A DNA stretch of 64,000 bases. Source: Dicyema japonicum (taxonomy: Eukaryota > Dicyemida > Rhombozoa > Dicyemidae). Numbering within the stretch: the stretch's first letter is position 1; every line of letters begins with the position of its first letter. Shown here piece after piece: positions 23,350-34,317 of the stretch. A program made the position numbers and the translations under genes. Where the stretch lies: the NCBI GenBank assembly GCA_011109175.1, contig RDEW01000004.1:1635355-1699354 (forward strand), given 5' to 3'. Below the pieces are notes generated by a model. The model worked only from the letters and a program-made list of their open reading frames with translations. It searched no databases and was not told where the DNA came from.

Positions 23350-23505
23350 TATTAGGAATCCTTGGCCCCCAAGCAGATGAGTTGGTTCGTAAGATCGGCT
23401 CCATGATTCAAGCTGTGACCAAGGATCCGCGAGAGACTAGTTGGTTCCGAGAACGTATCTCGTTGGCTATTGTTAGGGGAAATAGCATGGCCATTCAGAT
23501 GCCTT
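23350..23505 (+). mobile_element. family B retrotransposon, extreme C-terminus
   Basis: The plus strand encodes LGILGPQADELVRKIGSMIQ, AVTKDPRETSWF and ERISLAIVRGNSMAIQMP-stop. This is the conserved last segment of the same element class (ETLG..G.EA..L...GR.I...T..PRET.F..QR.S..IQRGN). It lies between the two MITE arms, opposite in strand to the FLYWCH ORF. A second copy is at 31610-31790. Confidence 0.65.
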
Positions 23506-23659
23506 AATTTAATTTTTATTCATTTTATAATAAAAAAAAATTTATTATTACCTTGAAATTCTTAAATTGATTTAGTCAAAGCGATTATACCAAAGCGTTT
23601 TGCGCTAAATTTCGAAAATTTATAAGGGAAAAATTTTCAAAATAGAAAAAAAGTCAAGC

Positions 23660-23763
23660 GGAAAAAAAGTCAAGTATTGAAAAAATTTTTAAAAATTAAA
23701 AGATGCTAGTAGTATCACAAAAATGCGATATAAACTAAAAAAAGACGACTTGACTTTTTTTCC
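23660..23763 (-). mobile_element. 104-bp MITE-like repeat, right arm
   Basis: The inverted partner of 22469-22570. It starts GGAAAAAAAGTCAAG at 23660 and ends CTTGACTTTTTTTCC at 23763. One more terminus-like block, AGAAAAAAAGTCAAG, lies immediately outside at 23644-23658. Confidence 0.85.
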
Positions 23764-23928
23764 GCACTCCAGAACAACTACTCAGAACAATTTATAGAAA
23801 AATAACCATTATTGTATCCACATGGACAGAAAATCTACAACTGCTGTTAGGCAGACGGAGCTTCAGGAAATTCCTTAATCACGCCATGTTAATTTCGACA
23901 TTCATGATAACTATCGAATACTCAGAGT

Positions 23929-24267
23929 TTACTTGCCGTCTGGAACCGGTCGATCTTGACAGAGGTGATGACAAGGGGCCAGGTGGCGCAGAAACTGTGC
24001 CATAGAGTCAAAGGAGGTATCTTCAACGTGCACGATAACTTTCTCTAATGGAAATTTGCACAAGTCATCGTTGGGCGCGGGTTTCGCAGCGAGCACTAAT
24101 GGAGATTTGAAAAAGTGAAGTACCAAGGTATCGTGGATCGATTCGTTTTCCAGTCGATCCCTGTTGATACCCGAGCACGTCTGAGCTCCATCCCTTGCGG
24201 TAAGATAGGTGATCTTTTCTGGTAGTTGAAGCTTAAAGCGGCACAACCTTAGACACGTGGACCACAT
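23929..24267 (-). CDS. 112-codon ORF, unrecognised (probably transposon remnant)
   Basis: A clean minus frame with balanced composition (LRLCRFKLQLPEKITYLTAR, then DLCKFPLEKVIVHVEDTSFD). I recognise no domain. It lies beside the MITE/FLYWCH block and the family C copy, so a retroelement origin is likely but not shown. Confidence 0.3.
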   Translation of the reverse strand: MWSTCLRLCRFKLQLPEKITYLTARDGAQTCSGINRDRLENESIHDTLVLHFFKSPLVLAAKPAPNDDLCKFPLEKVIVHVEDTSFDSMAQFLRHLAPCHHLCQDRPVPDGK

Positions 24268-24486
24268 GGCAGCACAATATCATACAGTATAATTTAAATC
24301 TCACATGCCATTACGGTTACACAAAATAAACGTTACAGTACTTGATTTTTTTTATTTTTATAATTTATTAAGCCAATTAAAAGCAATCTAATAGTTAGGA
24401 CTGTAATGTTTTTTGTAGTGTATGGCATGCTACATTGAAATTGAATTTTATTTCCAAAGACTACAGTTAAATACAAAAACAAGAAA

Positions 24487-24880
24487 TTATGAGATCCCGG
24501 CGAATTCCAATAAGGCTCTCAGCTTGCCCCGGTGGTCTTCCCTAGATCCAACACAAGCACGCAGTGGACGAGTGATCCTCTGGTGTCGTTGAGTTTGGCC
24601 TCCTTTTCTTCTTATTAGGTCTCCAAGGGTGGGTGTAGAATTTAGATCGCCTTTGATCCAGTTTTCTATCACGGAAAACGCTTTTTTTTGGGTTGCACAA
24701 TTCTCTGGGCATTCGTCCAAGAAATTGAAGGGCTCCATGATGCACATGTATATGATATATATGGCTCGACGTACTGGCTGTATAGTGATTTCAGAAAGGG
24801 ATGACTTCCGATCTTCCATAAACCAGAGATCCCCTTCAAGATTTAAAATTAATTAAGGATTAAGCATGGGAGCTATAATT
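24487..24880 (-). mobile_element. family C retrotransposon C-terminus
   Basis: An open frame ending RPLRACVGSREDHRGKLRAL then LEFAGIS-stop. Upstream KKAFSVIENWIKGDLNST and LGDLIRRKGG match NRASKITERWISGEF...LEALIRMNHG at 34595 and KRASKILELWISGGF at 61200. This defines a conserved C-terminal domain of the family. The function is unknown; it follows the RT thumb in the 61-kb copy. Confidence 0.7.
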
Positions 24881-25099
24881 AATTAAAGAGTTCATATCTT
24901 GTGTTTCAGAATCCTGGTGTTGATGATGGTGGGCTAGTAAATGTTAAGGAATTGATCGAAATTCAATATAATATTTTGATGTAAAAGATCAACTTAAAAA
25001 ACCTTCATTTGATCCTCTTCAGAAAAATGGACAACCCACACGTCGACCTTAAGTGTTCGGAAAATATGGCTAAAATCCGGTGACAACTCACCTCGATCG

Positions 25100-25360
25100 A
25101 AGGCGCTGCACACGTATATGCAAGACCAAATTTTTTGGGGTCGATCAACAAATGCATACCCCCATTGTAAGTCAAGGAGCATGTCGGTTGATCATTTAGC
25201 CACTCGGTGCGGATCCATGCTTTGCCACGACTCTGTGTGGAGGCATAACGAGGTAGTAAAGAGTCTTCATTTTCTACTATGCAGTAAGAATGGTATTCGC
25301 CACACCATTCAGGGAAGAACCCTTTTGGGGATGCAGATCCAAGTCATAGAGTTTACGTAT
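25100..25360 (+). mobile_element. family G retrotransposon, Cys/His segment after the RT
   Basis: The plus strand encodes PHCKSRSMSVDHLATRCGSM, LCHDSVWRHNEVVKSL and HFLLCSKNGI. This C..C...(S/T)VDHL...C.....Y..RH..V...LH..LC..... block follows the RT and precedes a restriction-like nuclease in some animal LINEs. The matching nuclease parts are at 9880 and 19070. Coding decays downstream of 25330. Confidence 0.65.
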
Positions 25361-26525
25361 TTTTCCATAATCACATTTTACTCGATGTCTTTTTTTATCA
25401 TAGACAAGAATTTTATTAACCACTCTAAGACTGACGTGAACTCATATACTCTCTATAAGAAATCGTTGACTGTCTCACACTTTTCCAAAGTGGAAACAGA
25501 ACTTTTCCAAATAATGCGAAATTTTTTTTTCACATTTACTTGTAATAATAGTTCAGTCGACTAGTTTGCAGAACTGTTCGAAAAAGATATGGCTAATGTA
25601 GTCTCATATATTGTCTAGGCTCTTGTTCCAAATTTATTCCCTTTTCTGGTTTCCTCTTTGAGCTTACACTGTATAGGACGTATTGGAACGTTGACATAAG
25701 CCAAGACCACAAAACTATTACTAGTTAACTAGGTGATCTAGATATGTTCCAGCAGTGCTCTTGGCTTAATGTTATCTCCTTGATGTCACACAAACGCGTG
25801 ATAGTGGTAGAACTGTTTGGTCAGGATGTAACAAGCACATAGCAATGCTTCGAAGAATTGAGGTATACAGAGTGTATGGCGACATTCGTTTCTTTTCAGT
25901 GATCCACTATTCAGTCACTCTAGTCCTTTTTGGATAGTCGTAAACACTGCTTTGTCGATGAGATGTATAGGATTTGCTAGGGGCAATAATAAGACGGTCA
26001 ATGTCCCTTCTTCTTCTCTACTTATGACAGATGGCTCTGTCCTAATTTTTCCAGATAGATTTGAACTCAAAAGTTAGTTTGTTTGAAATTTTTTCCAACG
26101 GAAAATGATTCTTACTCAAGAAAGGGACTCAAGAGATACTAAACTTACAGTTACTTCATCGCAGAGTGTTCACATGCGGTTTTTCTCCTCTGTAGTCATT
26201 TCCTTTATCATATAACTCATCACTTTATCATTTCTCTCATGTTTCGTAGAATGGAGGTAAGTATTCTGTACGAGTACCGATGAGTTAAAAGAAAATTATT
26301 GAAAGACGCGTAGAATAACTTTTCTTCTTTAGTCAATGAGCGAGAATTGTCTGATTTTATCACTTCTTTTAGGATATTTGTAATATAGATACGACTGAAA
26401 TTGTCTAGTGTGAGGATGCGCCCCCGTTGATTGTTTGTGAGTTCGAGAAAGGAACAATAGACCAAGATGAGTACTTTGATGCAACTCATAGGGATTACGC
26501 GATAGTTAGTTTGGTTTTACCATGT
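25361..26525. other. unassigned; decayed transposon likely
   Basis: The open frame from 25118 continues to 25564 without recognisable content. 'Ctagttaactaggtgatcta' at 25722 resembles LINE tails in reverse. The minus frame 26220-26489 is unrecognised. Confidence 0.3.
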
Positions 26526-26529
26526 TATA

Positions 26530-26700
26530 TAGGCTGCAAAGATGATGGATCATTTGCTCTCCCCATTCCACAGGAGGGGTACTCAAAACTGCAAGGACTT
26601 GATGTTTTATTTTTTGTTAATTATGGATGCTATAATGTCTGTTACTGGGAAGTATGTCTATTTATGTGACCGTGGACCTTCGGGCTGTTTCGTTTTGAAG
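26530..26700 (+). mobile_element. SINE fragment (59-kb family)
   Basis: Contains 'ggatcatttgctctcccc', 'attccac', 'ggaggggt' and 'gtgaccgtgga', in the same order as the copies at 45455 and 59025. Confidence 0.6.
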
Positions 26701-27565
26701 TCGCTTATAAATCTCTCTCGTAAATACAATTGAAATCAATCCCTGATTACATAATTCTTTTTTTGAAATCACTCCAAATCGATTGATTTTCCGTATTGCA
26801 TACCAAATCGCCCTTATTCAATTCATTCATCTGAGAACATTACTCGACTTGATAGTTATTGGATGTGTTTTCATTGGAATAATATCTACGAGTTCTAACG
26901 CATCTTTATGTCTCCTTTTGGTGGTAAAAATTGTATAGGAAGATTTTTTGTGGACAAAGAAAGTACCAGAATTGTAGAGATCAATAATAAATTTGTCCCG
27001 ATTAACATTAGTTTGCTACCGATCAATGAATTTTATTAATAGTCACATTTGAGAAATGAATAACCAATCCGTCCCCATAATGCTCTAAATCACTGCGTAG
27101 AAACATCTTCCGTCGTTCTCGCAGACTGCATGCAATGCAGACCGTCAATAAAATCATATCTTTAACTCATCAAATTGTATTTCTCTTGTATATTTCTCAA
27201 AAGTTAACAATCAAGAAACGAGGGACGTCACACCTAACTAAATTTCTACAACCAAAATGACGGTATATTTCCTTCCAAACTATACTAACCTTCCAGACAT
27301 CCACATTGAATAAACCTCGTGAACAAATACCAAAAGCCTAACCTCCCCTCCAACTAATAAAGCTAGTAAACACCCACCACCAAATATTAAACTAGGACAA
27401 AAATAACAACTTATACACAATCAACATAAAAAATAACTCGAATAGGTAAGGAAAATAATCATATATTTTTCTAGGAGCCTCAGTATTAACCTGAATTTCA
27501 ACATTACGCTTCATGTAATACGGAAGTTTGTTATAAACACGTGTCCCCTTCTTTAAAATATATAT
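26701..27565. other. unassigned; possible further exons of a minus-strand gene
   Basis: Minus-strand frames include YFPYLFELFFMLIVYKLLFL-like hydrophobic sequence (27450-27392) and a frame beginning MILLTVCIACSLRERRK (about 27161). These could belong to the gene at 27571-27887 or to a neighbour, but I could not join them with consistent splice phases. Confidence 0.25.
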
Positions 27566-27570
27566 AGCAA

Positions 27571-27887
27571 TCAACTGATATCAGCCGAAGGATACTCATC
27601 AAAGTAATCCGCCGTATTTATAGACTCAGTCTCAAGTATCATGTCACCCTCCGTGTCTTGGAACTCCTCCACCATTTTCAGCTTAGAACTCGTCGAAGAG
27701 GTTTTACAGCCTCCAACACTGACACACAAGCACCTTTGAGGTCTTATGTCATCTCGTCAGAATCACTCAATACATCATAGTCTGGCTTCTCAGTGTACTT
27801 CAAAGCCTCAACCGCATCTGTGACTTTTATGTCCTCAGAGTCAATTGTCGTTTTGTCGCTCTTAATTTTTTTGGGTTGTTTGCCCAT
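27571..27887 (-). CDS. small three-exon gene, 86-residue acidic protein
   Basis: ATG at 27887 (MGKQPKKIKSDKTT). Removing two GT...AG introns, 27734-27766 (33 nt) and 27667-27689 (23 nt), gives one frame to a TGA at 27571. The intron-free length is exactly 87 codons. After a lysine-rich start the product has VTDAVEALKYTEKPDYDVLS, ACVSVLEAVKPLRR and a strongly acidic C-terminal half (DTEGDMILETES, YFDEYPSADIS). No domain is recognised. A likeness of LKYTEKPDYD to a segment of VRK/CK1 kinases is probably chance. Downstream hydrophobic frames might be additional exons. Confidence 0.5.
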
Positions 27888-28029
27888 TTGTTATAAACTA
27901 TCACAATAATCACTACAGAAAACAGTTTTTAACCCGCCGAATATTATTTTAATAATTTAAATGATAATTTTTATTTTATTCATCATTAATATTAATTTTG
28001 ATTAAAATGTGGATTTTCATAATAGGTTA

Positions 28030-29340
28030 GCGAAAAGCTATTAAATTGCTACGTCCCACTCGTGTTTGTCGTCTCGACGGTATTTGCACTATTCACCCCA
28101 TACACCTTGGACCTCAGGCACGGGCCATTCGATCAAGACTGTACAACGACTCCATCAACTACCATACGCTACCTAATATATGGAAAAACTTCGTGATTAT
28201 GCCAATTCTAAATCACAGAAAACCAAAAGACGTTCTTTCTTACCCCCCAATCTCAATAACTTGTATTTTATCAAAAGTACTGGAAAAACTTGTGTTAATG
28301 GGTATTCTCCTGTTCTCATCTACCAAAGTTTCAACATGGTTTCAGGGCAGACCGTTCTAAAACGACTCATTTGGGTTTTATCTCCCAGTTTATTACTGAC
28401 GGCTTCAACATGAGAAAACACCCTTGGACGGCCTTAGTATCCATCGACATACAGAAGGCCTTTGATTCTGTTCCGAGGAAACTCCTAACGCATAAGATTT
28501 TAATTCGAACTTACACCCAAACATCAAGTTATGGCTGGAAAACTTCTTAACTGGACGACGGAAGGGTTCGATTGACAAAACCACTTCAAAATCATGACTA
28601 CTCCCAATGGGTCCCGCAAGGCTCCCTTTTATCTTCCCTCCTTTTCAACATGACCTACCTATAACCAATGACCACGACACTATGTTTTTATCATATGCGG
28701 ACGACCTAATTATCGCTGAAAGAGATAAATTTTCTTCAATGGTTGTAGCAACTGTTCAGACACACCTAAAACGAATTTGTGACTGCCTATCTGCAAATAT
28801 GTTGTGTGTATCAGCATCCAAGTCTCAGTTCACATTATTCACTACGGACAGATGTTCAAAGGTGGGCTTGAGATATCCATCGGAAACATCCCATCCCTTC
28901 TACGCGGACCCAGAAGATCCTTGGTGTAATTTTCGACTCTCTGTTGACGTTCTCGAGTCACGTGGAGGAGGTGCTTGCCAAGGGTCTTCGAAATGGAACA
29001 TTTGAATGCGATGATAGAGCCCTTTCCTTCTGCTGCTTGCGTCAGCAAGGTTCATCAACAAGTCATCGTACTTACCATTGAATATGCTCTCCGCCTGGAG
29101 ATTTGCAATTCTCCCTTCGAGAGTGAACCGTTTGAACTCCTCAGGCTGAAAATTATGCACCACACGGACATCCCATTGACGAACTCGTTTCTTATGAGGC
29201 TACGTTGAAAAATGGCCAGGGTTTTCCTACGTTTCCCAAATGAAGAGAGTTCGGATTTTGTTGGAAGCTGGGATCACCTAATTAGTTAGTTTTAACCTAT
29301 CTTTCCTGGTGGTCTTAGGGTTAAATAAATACCACAACCT
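28030..29340 (+). mobile_element. family D Jockey-like retrotransposon, most of the RT
   Basis: The plus strand, with several frame slips, encodes LPNIWKNFVIMPILNHRKPK (fingers), ISITCILSKVLEKL, VSIDIQKAFDSVPRKLL (motif A, about 28440), PNIKLWLENFLTGRR, a degraded QG.....L motif B, then MFLSYADDLIIAERD (motif C, about 28680). Thumb sequence follows, and the C-terminus ends FVGSWDHLIS-stop with a short 3' UTR and TAAATAAAT. It is a dead copy; the 5' end with the endonuclease is missing. Confidence 0.8.
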
Positions 29341-29344
29341 ATTT

Positions 29345-29730
29345 CACAACCCTCACACAATTCATTGCGGAAAGATTTAACTCCCCCAAAACCCATCAGA
29401 GGAGAGTACTTATATCCATGGACATCACAAAAGCGTTCGACTCAGTCCCTAGGAAACTCTTTAGAGAAAATATTTGAAACCAACATCCATCCAAATATGA
29501 AAATTTGGCTTGGAAACTTCTTAAATGGAAGACGAGCACAAGTACTCTGCAAAAACATTAAATCAAGATCTCGCTACTTCCCAAATGGAGTCCCTCAAGG
29601 CTCCCCACAATCACCCCAAGTTTTCAATTTCTACATAAACGACATGCCACAAACCTGTAATGAAAACTGTTTAATCCTCTCTTATGCCGGCGATATCATT
29701 CTTGCTTTCAAGGACATTCATATTTTCTAG
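29345..29730 (+). mobile_element. family D RT fragment, second copy
   Basis: Encodes STQSLGN-disrupted motif A (SMDITKAFDSVPRKL in the alternate frame), then NIHPNMKIWLGNFLNGRRAQ, GVPQGSPQSPQVFNFYINDM (motif B) and LILSYAGDIILAF, in which the catalytic YADD has become YAGD. It sits immediately downstream of the first copy, same strand. Confidence 0.75.
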
Positions 29731-29734
29731 AATT

Positions 29735-30195
29735 TCGCGTATTTGGTGTCTTCTGAGTACATTAAAAGATGGGCGAGAGATTATACCCACTAGAGGAGAT
29801 AAAGATATTTTATTGTACTAGAGCTATGTCATAGTCACCAGAGCTATATCACGGCTCAACCTTCCAACTAATCAATTACAGAACTATCTGATCATGTCTT
29901 AATTTCGTTTTATAAATCTCAATTTTAGTGGTTTTTGAATAATTTCATTTCATCAAAAGGATGCAAAGAAGATTGGATGAGCTATGGAACATGGCCAATA
30001 AGTTTGGGTCCTTACATGGAGACAGTGAGGAGATTGTTACCTCACAACAGCTGCTCTAAACAAAACTAAAAAGAACTTGAGTGACAGAACACAATCAAGT
30101 GATTATTCCGGCTAAGGGTATATGACATTTTTAACCAGTTTTATTGTACAATTTGTCAACGTGGGGGATGTCCGAGGATAATCAAGTCTAGATAA
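29735..30195. other. unassigned sequence between RT relics
   Basis: A short tract reading MQRRLDELWNMANKFGSLHG (about 29960-30020) may be transposon-derived. Otherwise nothing. Confidence 0.3.
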
Positions 30196-30199
30196 ACTC

Positions 30200-30410
30200 A
30201 TTTAATCGAAGGGAGCTCAGGACATTGCTCGGACTGAGTTGGCCAAAGAAAATGACGAGGAAGCTTTATATGATGTTGATCCCCGATCCGAGATAACTGA
30301 TTTGAGATGGAGGCTATTCAGACATACATATGGAAATGGATGTCCACCATTGTGGATGTCTTCGATTCATTCGTTTATTAACAATCATAGCCTCTGTCCC
30401 TTTTCTTCTC
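30200..30410 (+). mobile_element. RTE/BovB-like C-terminal fragment
   Basis: RRELRTLLGLSW in one frame, then NDEEALYDVDPRSEITDLRW and RLFRHTYGNGCPP, resemble the C-terminal RR.LG..W.D....EELY......I....RRLRWLGHVLRM of RTE-type elements. Confidence 0.55.
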
Positions 30411-30447
30411 TTGTTCTAAGAGAACTCGTGTCTTGATTGTGCCTTGG

Positions 30448-30645
30448 GTACACGAAAAGGATTATCTGCTCCCTTACTCCACTGGATGTGCTCCCAAAAC
30501 TGAAAAGACTAAATGTATTCTTCCCTTCCTTCCAAATCTGGATGGACTTGTGTCTGATATTGGATGGTCTCTGCTTCTGAACCGTGGGTAATGGATACAT
30601 TTATATTCAGTACTCTGATGTATTAGCCAAATAGATTTTAAGGAT
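30448..30645 (+). mobile_element. SINE fragment (59-kb family)
   Basis: 'Acacgaaaaggattatctgc', 'ccttactccactgga', then 'ctggatggactt', 'gtctctgcttctg' and 'tggatacattta' match the 59025-59350 and 41110-41310 copies in order. Confidence 0.7.
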
Positions 30646-30954
30646 CATCGACCTTTTCGAATTATTCTAAAGGCTGTCCTGACAAAGAACTCGGAAAATT
30701 TGAAAAGAGTTCAAGGGAGACGACAAAGATCTTTAACGGATTATTGGGAATGGTAGAAAAAGATCATAACGGGAGACGTTTCCATCTCCAAAATTTAATA
30801 TGTTATGAAACATAATTATGACTCATACATTTCATCTCATTGAATTACCATTTAAAATTATTGATTCCTACTTTTCTAACAGGGGCGCGTCTAGACACTG
30901 TTTCATCTTCGTGCGGTTTGAAATGTTAAAATTAACTGCTTTAAATCATAGGGG

Positions 30955-31510
30955 GGGGGAAGCAACTATACTGAACGCAACGGAGAAGCAGCCTTACTCA
31001 TTAGAGATTCCTAAAGTAAACTCAATGCGCTACCTCGGGATAGCAATCGACGGGAATGGTTCCTTAATGGAGGACATAAGACGAAGAAGGAAGAAGGCGC
31101 TTTAAAGCACTCTTATGTACGAAAGTTGTTTGTAAGCATGGAAACCTTCTTGTTCATCTTCATGAGGATCATCCTACCGGAACTGCTATATGGATGCGAA
31201 GCATGATTTTTCTTTTGCCAAAGAGAAAGAATAATGTTAGTCATGGAAAAAACCAGAAGGTCGGCAATAAAGTTGGCTTTGGGAAAAAACTCTGGATGCT
31301 CTCAGTACTGAAGAAGACATGATTCTAACTCCTGTTAAAAACATCGTAGAGAAAAGAATCAATGGGATCCAACGATAGAAGGTAACTAAATAAAGTGTAG
31401 ATACATCGGAAGTGTCCAGGCCGCATAGGCGGACACGTTTAAATATCCTTAAAATAACTCTTTACTTACTATGGAATAAATTTGGTTTTCGGTTTTCGGT
31501 TTCCTATAAC
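30955..31510 (+). mobile_element. family F retrotransposon, 3' part
   Basis: Encodes KQPYSLEIPKVNSMRYLGIA, MEDIRRRRKKAL and then with slips FLFIFMRIILPELLYGCEA, MEKTRRSAIKLALG and IVEKRINGIQR. This parallels 51480-51990 closely down to the 3' region ('gaagtgtccag.ccgcatagg'). The tract 'ggttttcggttttcggttt' near 31481 is a small tandem repeat. Confidence 0.75.
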
Positions 31511-31553
31511 ATTGGTCAATTTTTTAGTTTATGGGTTATTTTAAGTCCATAAG

Positions 31554-31600
31554 TGTAACCACCTAGGCTCGGTAACACCCTAGGCTCGTGACATAATATA
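31554..31600 (+). repeat. dispersed element with CCTAGG dyad, second copy
   Basis: Matches 14115-14160 in inverted orientation. Confidence 0.6.
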
Positions 31601-31609
31601 AGCGATTAT

Positions 31610-31795
31610 TTTTTAACAAGCCGAGAGTCTGAAGAGAAGGATGCATCGAAGCATTTCGGAAGATCAGGAATCCTTGACCCACTAACAGACGATCAGTCCA
31701 TCGATCGACTCAATGATCCAAATAGTCACCAAGGATCTACGTGAGACTGGATTGCTTCGAAAGCGTCCTTCATAATAAAGTTTTTTATTATGAAG
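31610..31795 (+). mobile_element. family B C-terminal fragment
   Basis: Reads SGILDPLTDDQ, then VTKDLRETGL with a slip, parallel to LGILGPQADE...VTKDPRETSW at 23350. It ends beside a short palindrome ('tccttcataataaa', 'tttattatgaagga'). Confidence 0.5.
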
Positions 31796-31799
31796 GGAC

Positions 31800-33535
31800 A
31801 TTTAACAACTTCCGTCATCTGAGATACCATGAAAATCTTATATTAGTCTATAGAAGATTCTTTTTAACAGTCAACATCGAAAGTCAATTATTTTATAAAA
31901 ATTAAATGTCTAATCAACAATTTCCGTCAATTGTCAGTTGGGTTAGTATGATTTATTAGCACAATGTATATAATTATATTAACTTGATATCAGTGTAGCC
32001 TCTGACACGTGACCCTCCAATTTTGGTCAGATACTTTGCACAGACACTTTGAACACAGATACTTTGCTCCTTCTACTCTTTACAGTGATCATATAAATTT
32101 GTATCGCATTAAGTTGTTAAATTACTACTCTGCCTCGGAACTCCTTCCATTTCGGGGCTAATCTCTTTTGAAACTTCTTGAATGGTTGAAGAATTGATAA
32201 GAGTCATTGAAATTGGGAATGAAATCTTGAAGCGACTCAGAGACCTCACTGAAAATGGTTTTTTCAGCGCATTGGAATTTTGTGGTCTCACATCGGTTGT
32301 AAAATGATTAAGGAAGGTTTAATCTGTTAGAAGATAGCAGTTTGTAAGAGAAGAGAACTCCGCTTTTAATAAATAATAAATTAAACGGCTTGGATACAGA
32401 TAATCACTTTATTAGCGAACTTTAAAATTAAAATTCTAATAAATGTATGACACGAGTTTGTTAGCACTCCCGCGTTACCCATAAGCATATGAATACTTAG
32501 GGCTCTGCATATGCCGTGCTTTTCGCGATCCGTTCTATCATTTTTCTCCATGTTAATTTCCTCCTCAATCCATGCATAAAGTCTTCTGTTTAGCGTTCCA
32601 AGTGAGTCCTCTGACGTTGAAAGTTGCAATTATAAACGGGGTAGAATTGACAGACTGAGAGTACGATATAGACATAGACATTATCATAGAGGTGTCAATC
32701 ACTCAGCCAACAAAATCAATCTGACACCAAATCATTTAAAAAACAATATTTTATTAGTAATTTCAAAAATCCTGTATCACAGATAAATATATTAAAATAT
32801 TGGTAAAGTCAGTTTCAGGTGTATCTCTAAAGAACCAAAATCGAAATACAGCTAAAAAACAGCTTGGTCTTAAAGCAGCTATGCCGATTGAGTCTACTGA
32901 TGATCTCAGAGACTTTTCAGGGATATCGAGAGATCTTAAAGAATCCAGTATTGAGAATGGTTACAGCGTTCGGGGAAAAAATATAATTCCGTAGAAGGAG
33001 TAAGCAAATATTAAATTGAATTTGAGGGTTGCGATGAAAATATGTTATTATTTTTGGAACTCAACATTGCACTTTGCTTACTATGCGATGATTTCTGAGT
33101 GCTACATGTCTTATAAGATTTTCCACATCGTATGTCTCCACTATGATAATCAATCTATCGCTAGAATATGCGAAAGAATATGTTTTTTGCTGACCACAAA
33201 ACAGGTCATATATTCTCTTGCGATTTTTAATTTCTGAGCCGTACTAGATCCATGTTGTTAATTTTCTAGAGTCAACAGTTTACTTGACTTGAAAATCCTG
33301 GGAATAAATAAATAAATAAATAATCTCCAAAATCATTATATTAAAGCGATGGTGTAGTGAAAGCAGTGACTATTCCAATTTGAGACTAATTTCGAATTAT
33401 GTCAAATTAAATGTCATAGTCTATAGGCGGGTCAAGGAGCTGACGGAACACTAGTGTTTATATTATAAAAATAATATTTTTCAATATATTTCAATAGTTT
33501 TCAAAAAAATAATGGGTTTTGTATAGCTTTATTTA
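31800..33535. other. unassigned sequence
   Basis: Includes an 82-codon minus frame (32381-32629: YAWIEEEINMEKNDRTDREK) and plus frames at 32800-33237. No domain is recognised. A short (TAAA)n tract lies at about 33305-33325. Confidence 0.35.
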
Positions 33536-33539
33536 TTAG

Positions 33540-34313
33540 AACCCATGGATTACCTAGAGAAAGATAGAAAAAAACTTCAGACAGTTAGGCATTCCAAGGT
33601 TCCCGCAATCATACGAGCCATCCAACGTCTGTGGTCTTCTATCGTTCTCACTTCCGTGCGAAAGAGCATTCTCTTATCCCAGCAGAAGAATCCGATTGAA
33701 AAGGGAACTTCTTATCCAATCGACTTTCTTTTGCCTTGTAAAAGGACGGGCTAAGTGAGTTTCCATCCTCCATACAGACCCGAAGGAATCTGGTTCCACG
33801 ACTACGGGTCGTAGCTTCCACGAGTAGGGGATTAACCATTGATCCAGAATGGGACCCATCATAAATATAGTCTTCCGTATATTGAATTGATTCTATGGAG
33901 CATTAGTCTCTGATAAAACGAATCTCCATCAACAGATGGATATATTCACAGTCTGGGTTATAGTTTGCCGTAAGTGTTGCAACAAAGCATTCAAATTCAA
34001 AGTAGTCTTCAAAGACAAGCGCGTACAACATTCAACTTTTGCAGGTCTTTAGTGAAGACTTTCTTCGCATGTGAGTTGAAATTCAATAGCCCGTCGAACA
34101 TTAATTCGAGAATTGACAAGACCAATGAAAATTCTTAGATCTTCTTTTGAACGACGACTGAAGTAAATAATGCGCATATCGATTTTTCGGCAGAAATATT
34201 TAGTCGGTTAGCAGTCAACCAATCATTGACGGTGTTCACTTTCAACTGGGTTTTAGAGGTTGCAACTTGCGTCGATCGGTAGCGTGTTGCAATTATTAAG
34301 TCGTCTGCGTAGG
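33540..34313 (-). mobile_element. Jockey-like RT fragment interrupted by a second LINE
   Basis: From 34313 downward the minus strand encodes LLSYADDLIIATRYRSTQVA (motif C), WLTANRLNISAEKS, then LVLSILELMFDGLLNFNSHA-type thumb sequence with stops. The sequence starts abruptly at the (TTA)n tail of the family C copy at 34318, so that element appears to have inserted into, or joined, this RT just upstream of its YADD motif. Confidence 0.7.
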
Positions 34314-34317
34314 ATAA

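Noticed and set aside
24629-24856. 75-codon plus-strand ORF
   Set aside because: Antisense of the family C C-terminal domain.
27571-27887. VRK/CK1 kinase similarity (LKYTEKPDYD)
   Set aside because: Only about ten residues agree and no kinase motifs (HRD, DFG) are nearby.
33648-33862. two overlapping minus ORFs as host genes
   Set aside because: They overlap in different frames within the 3' part of an RT relic.
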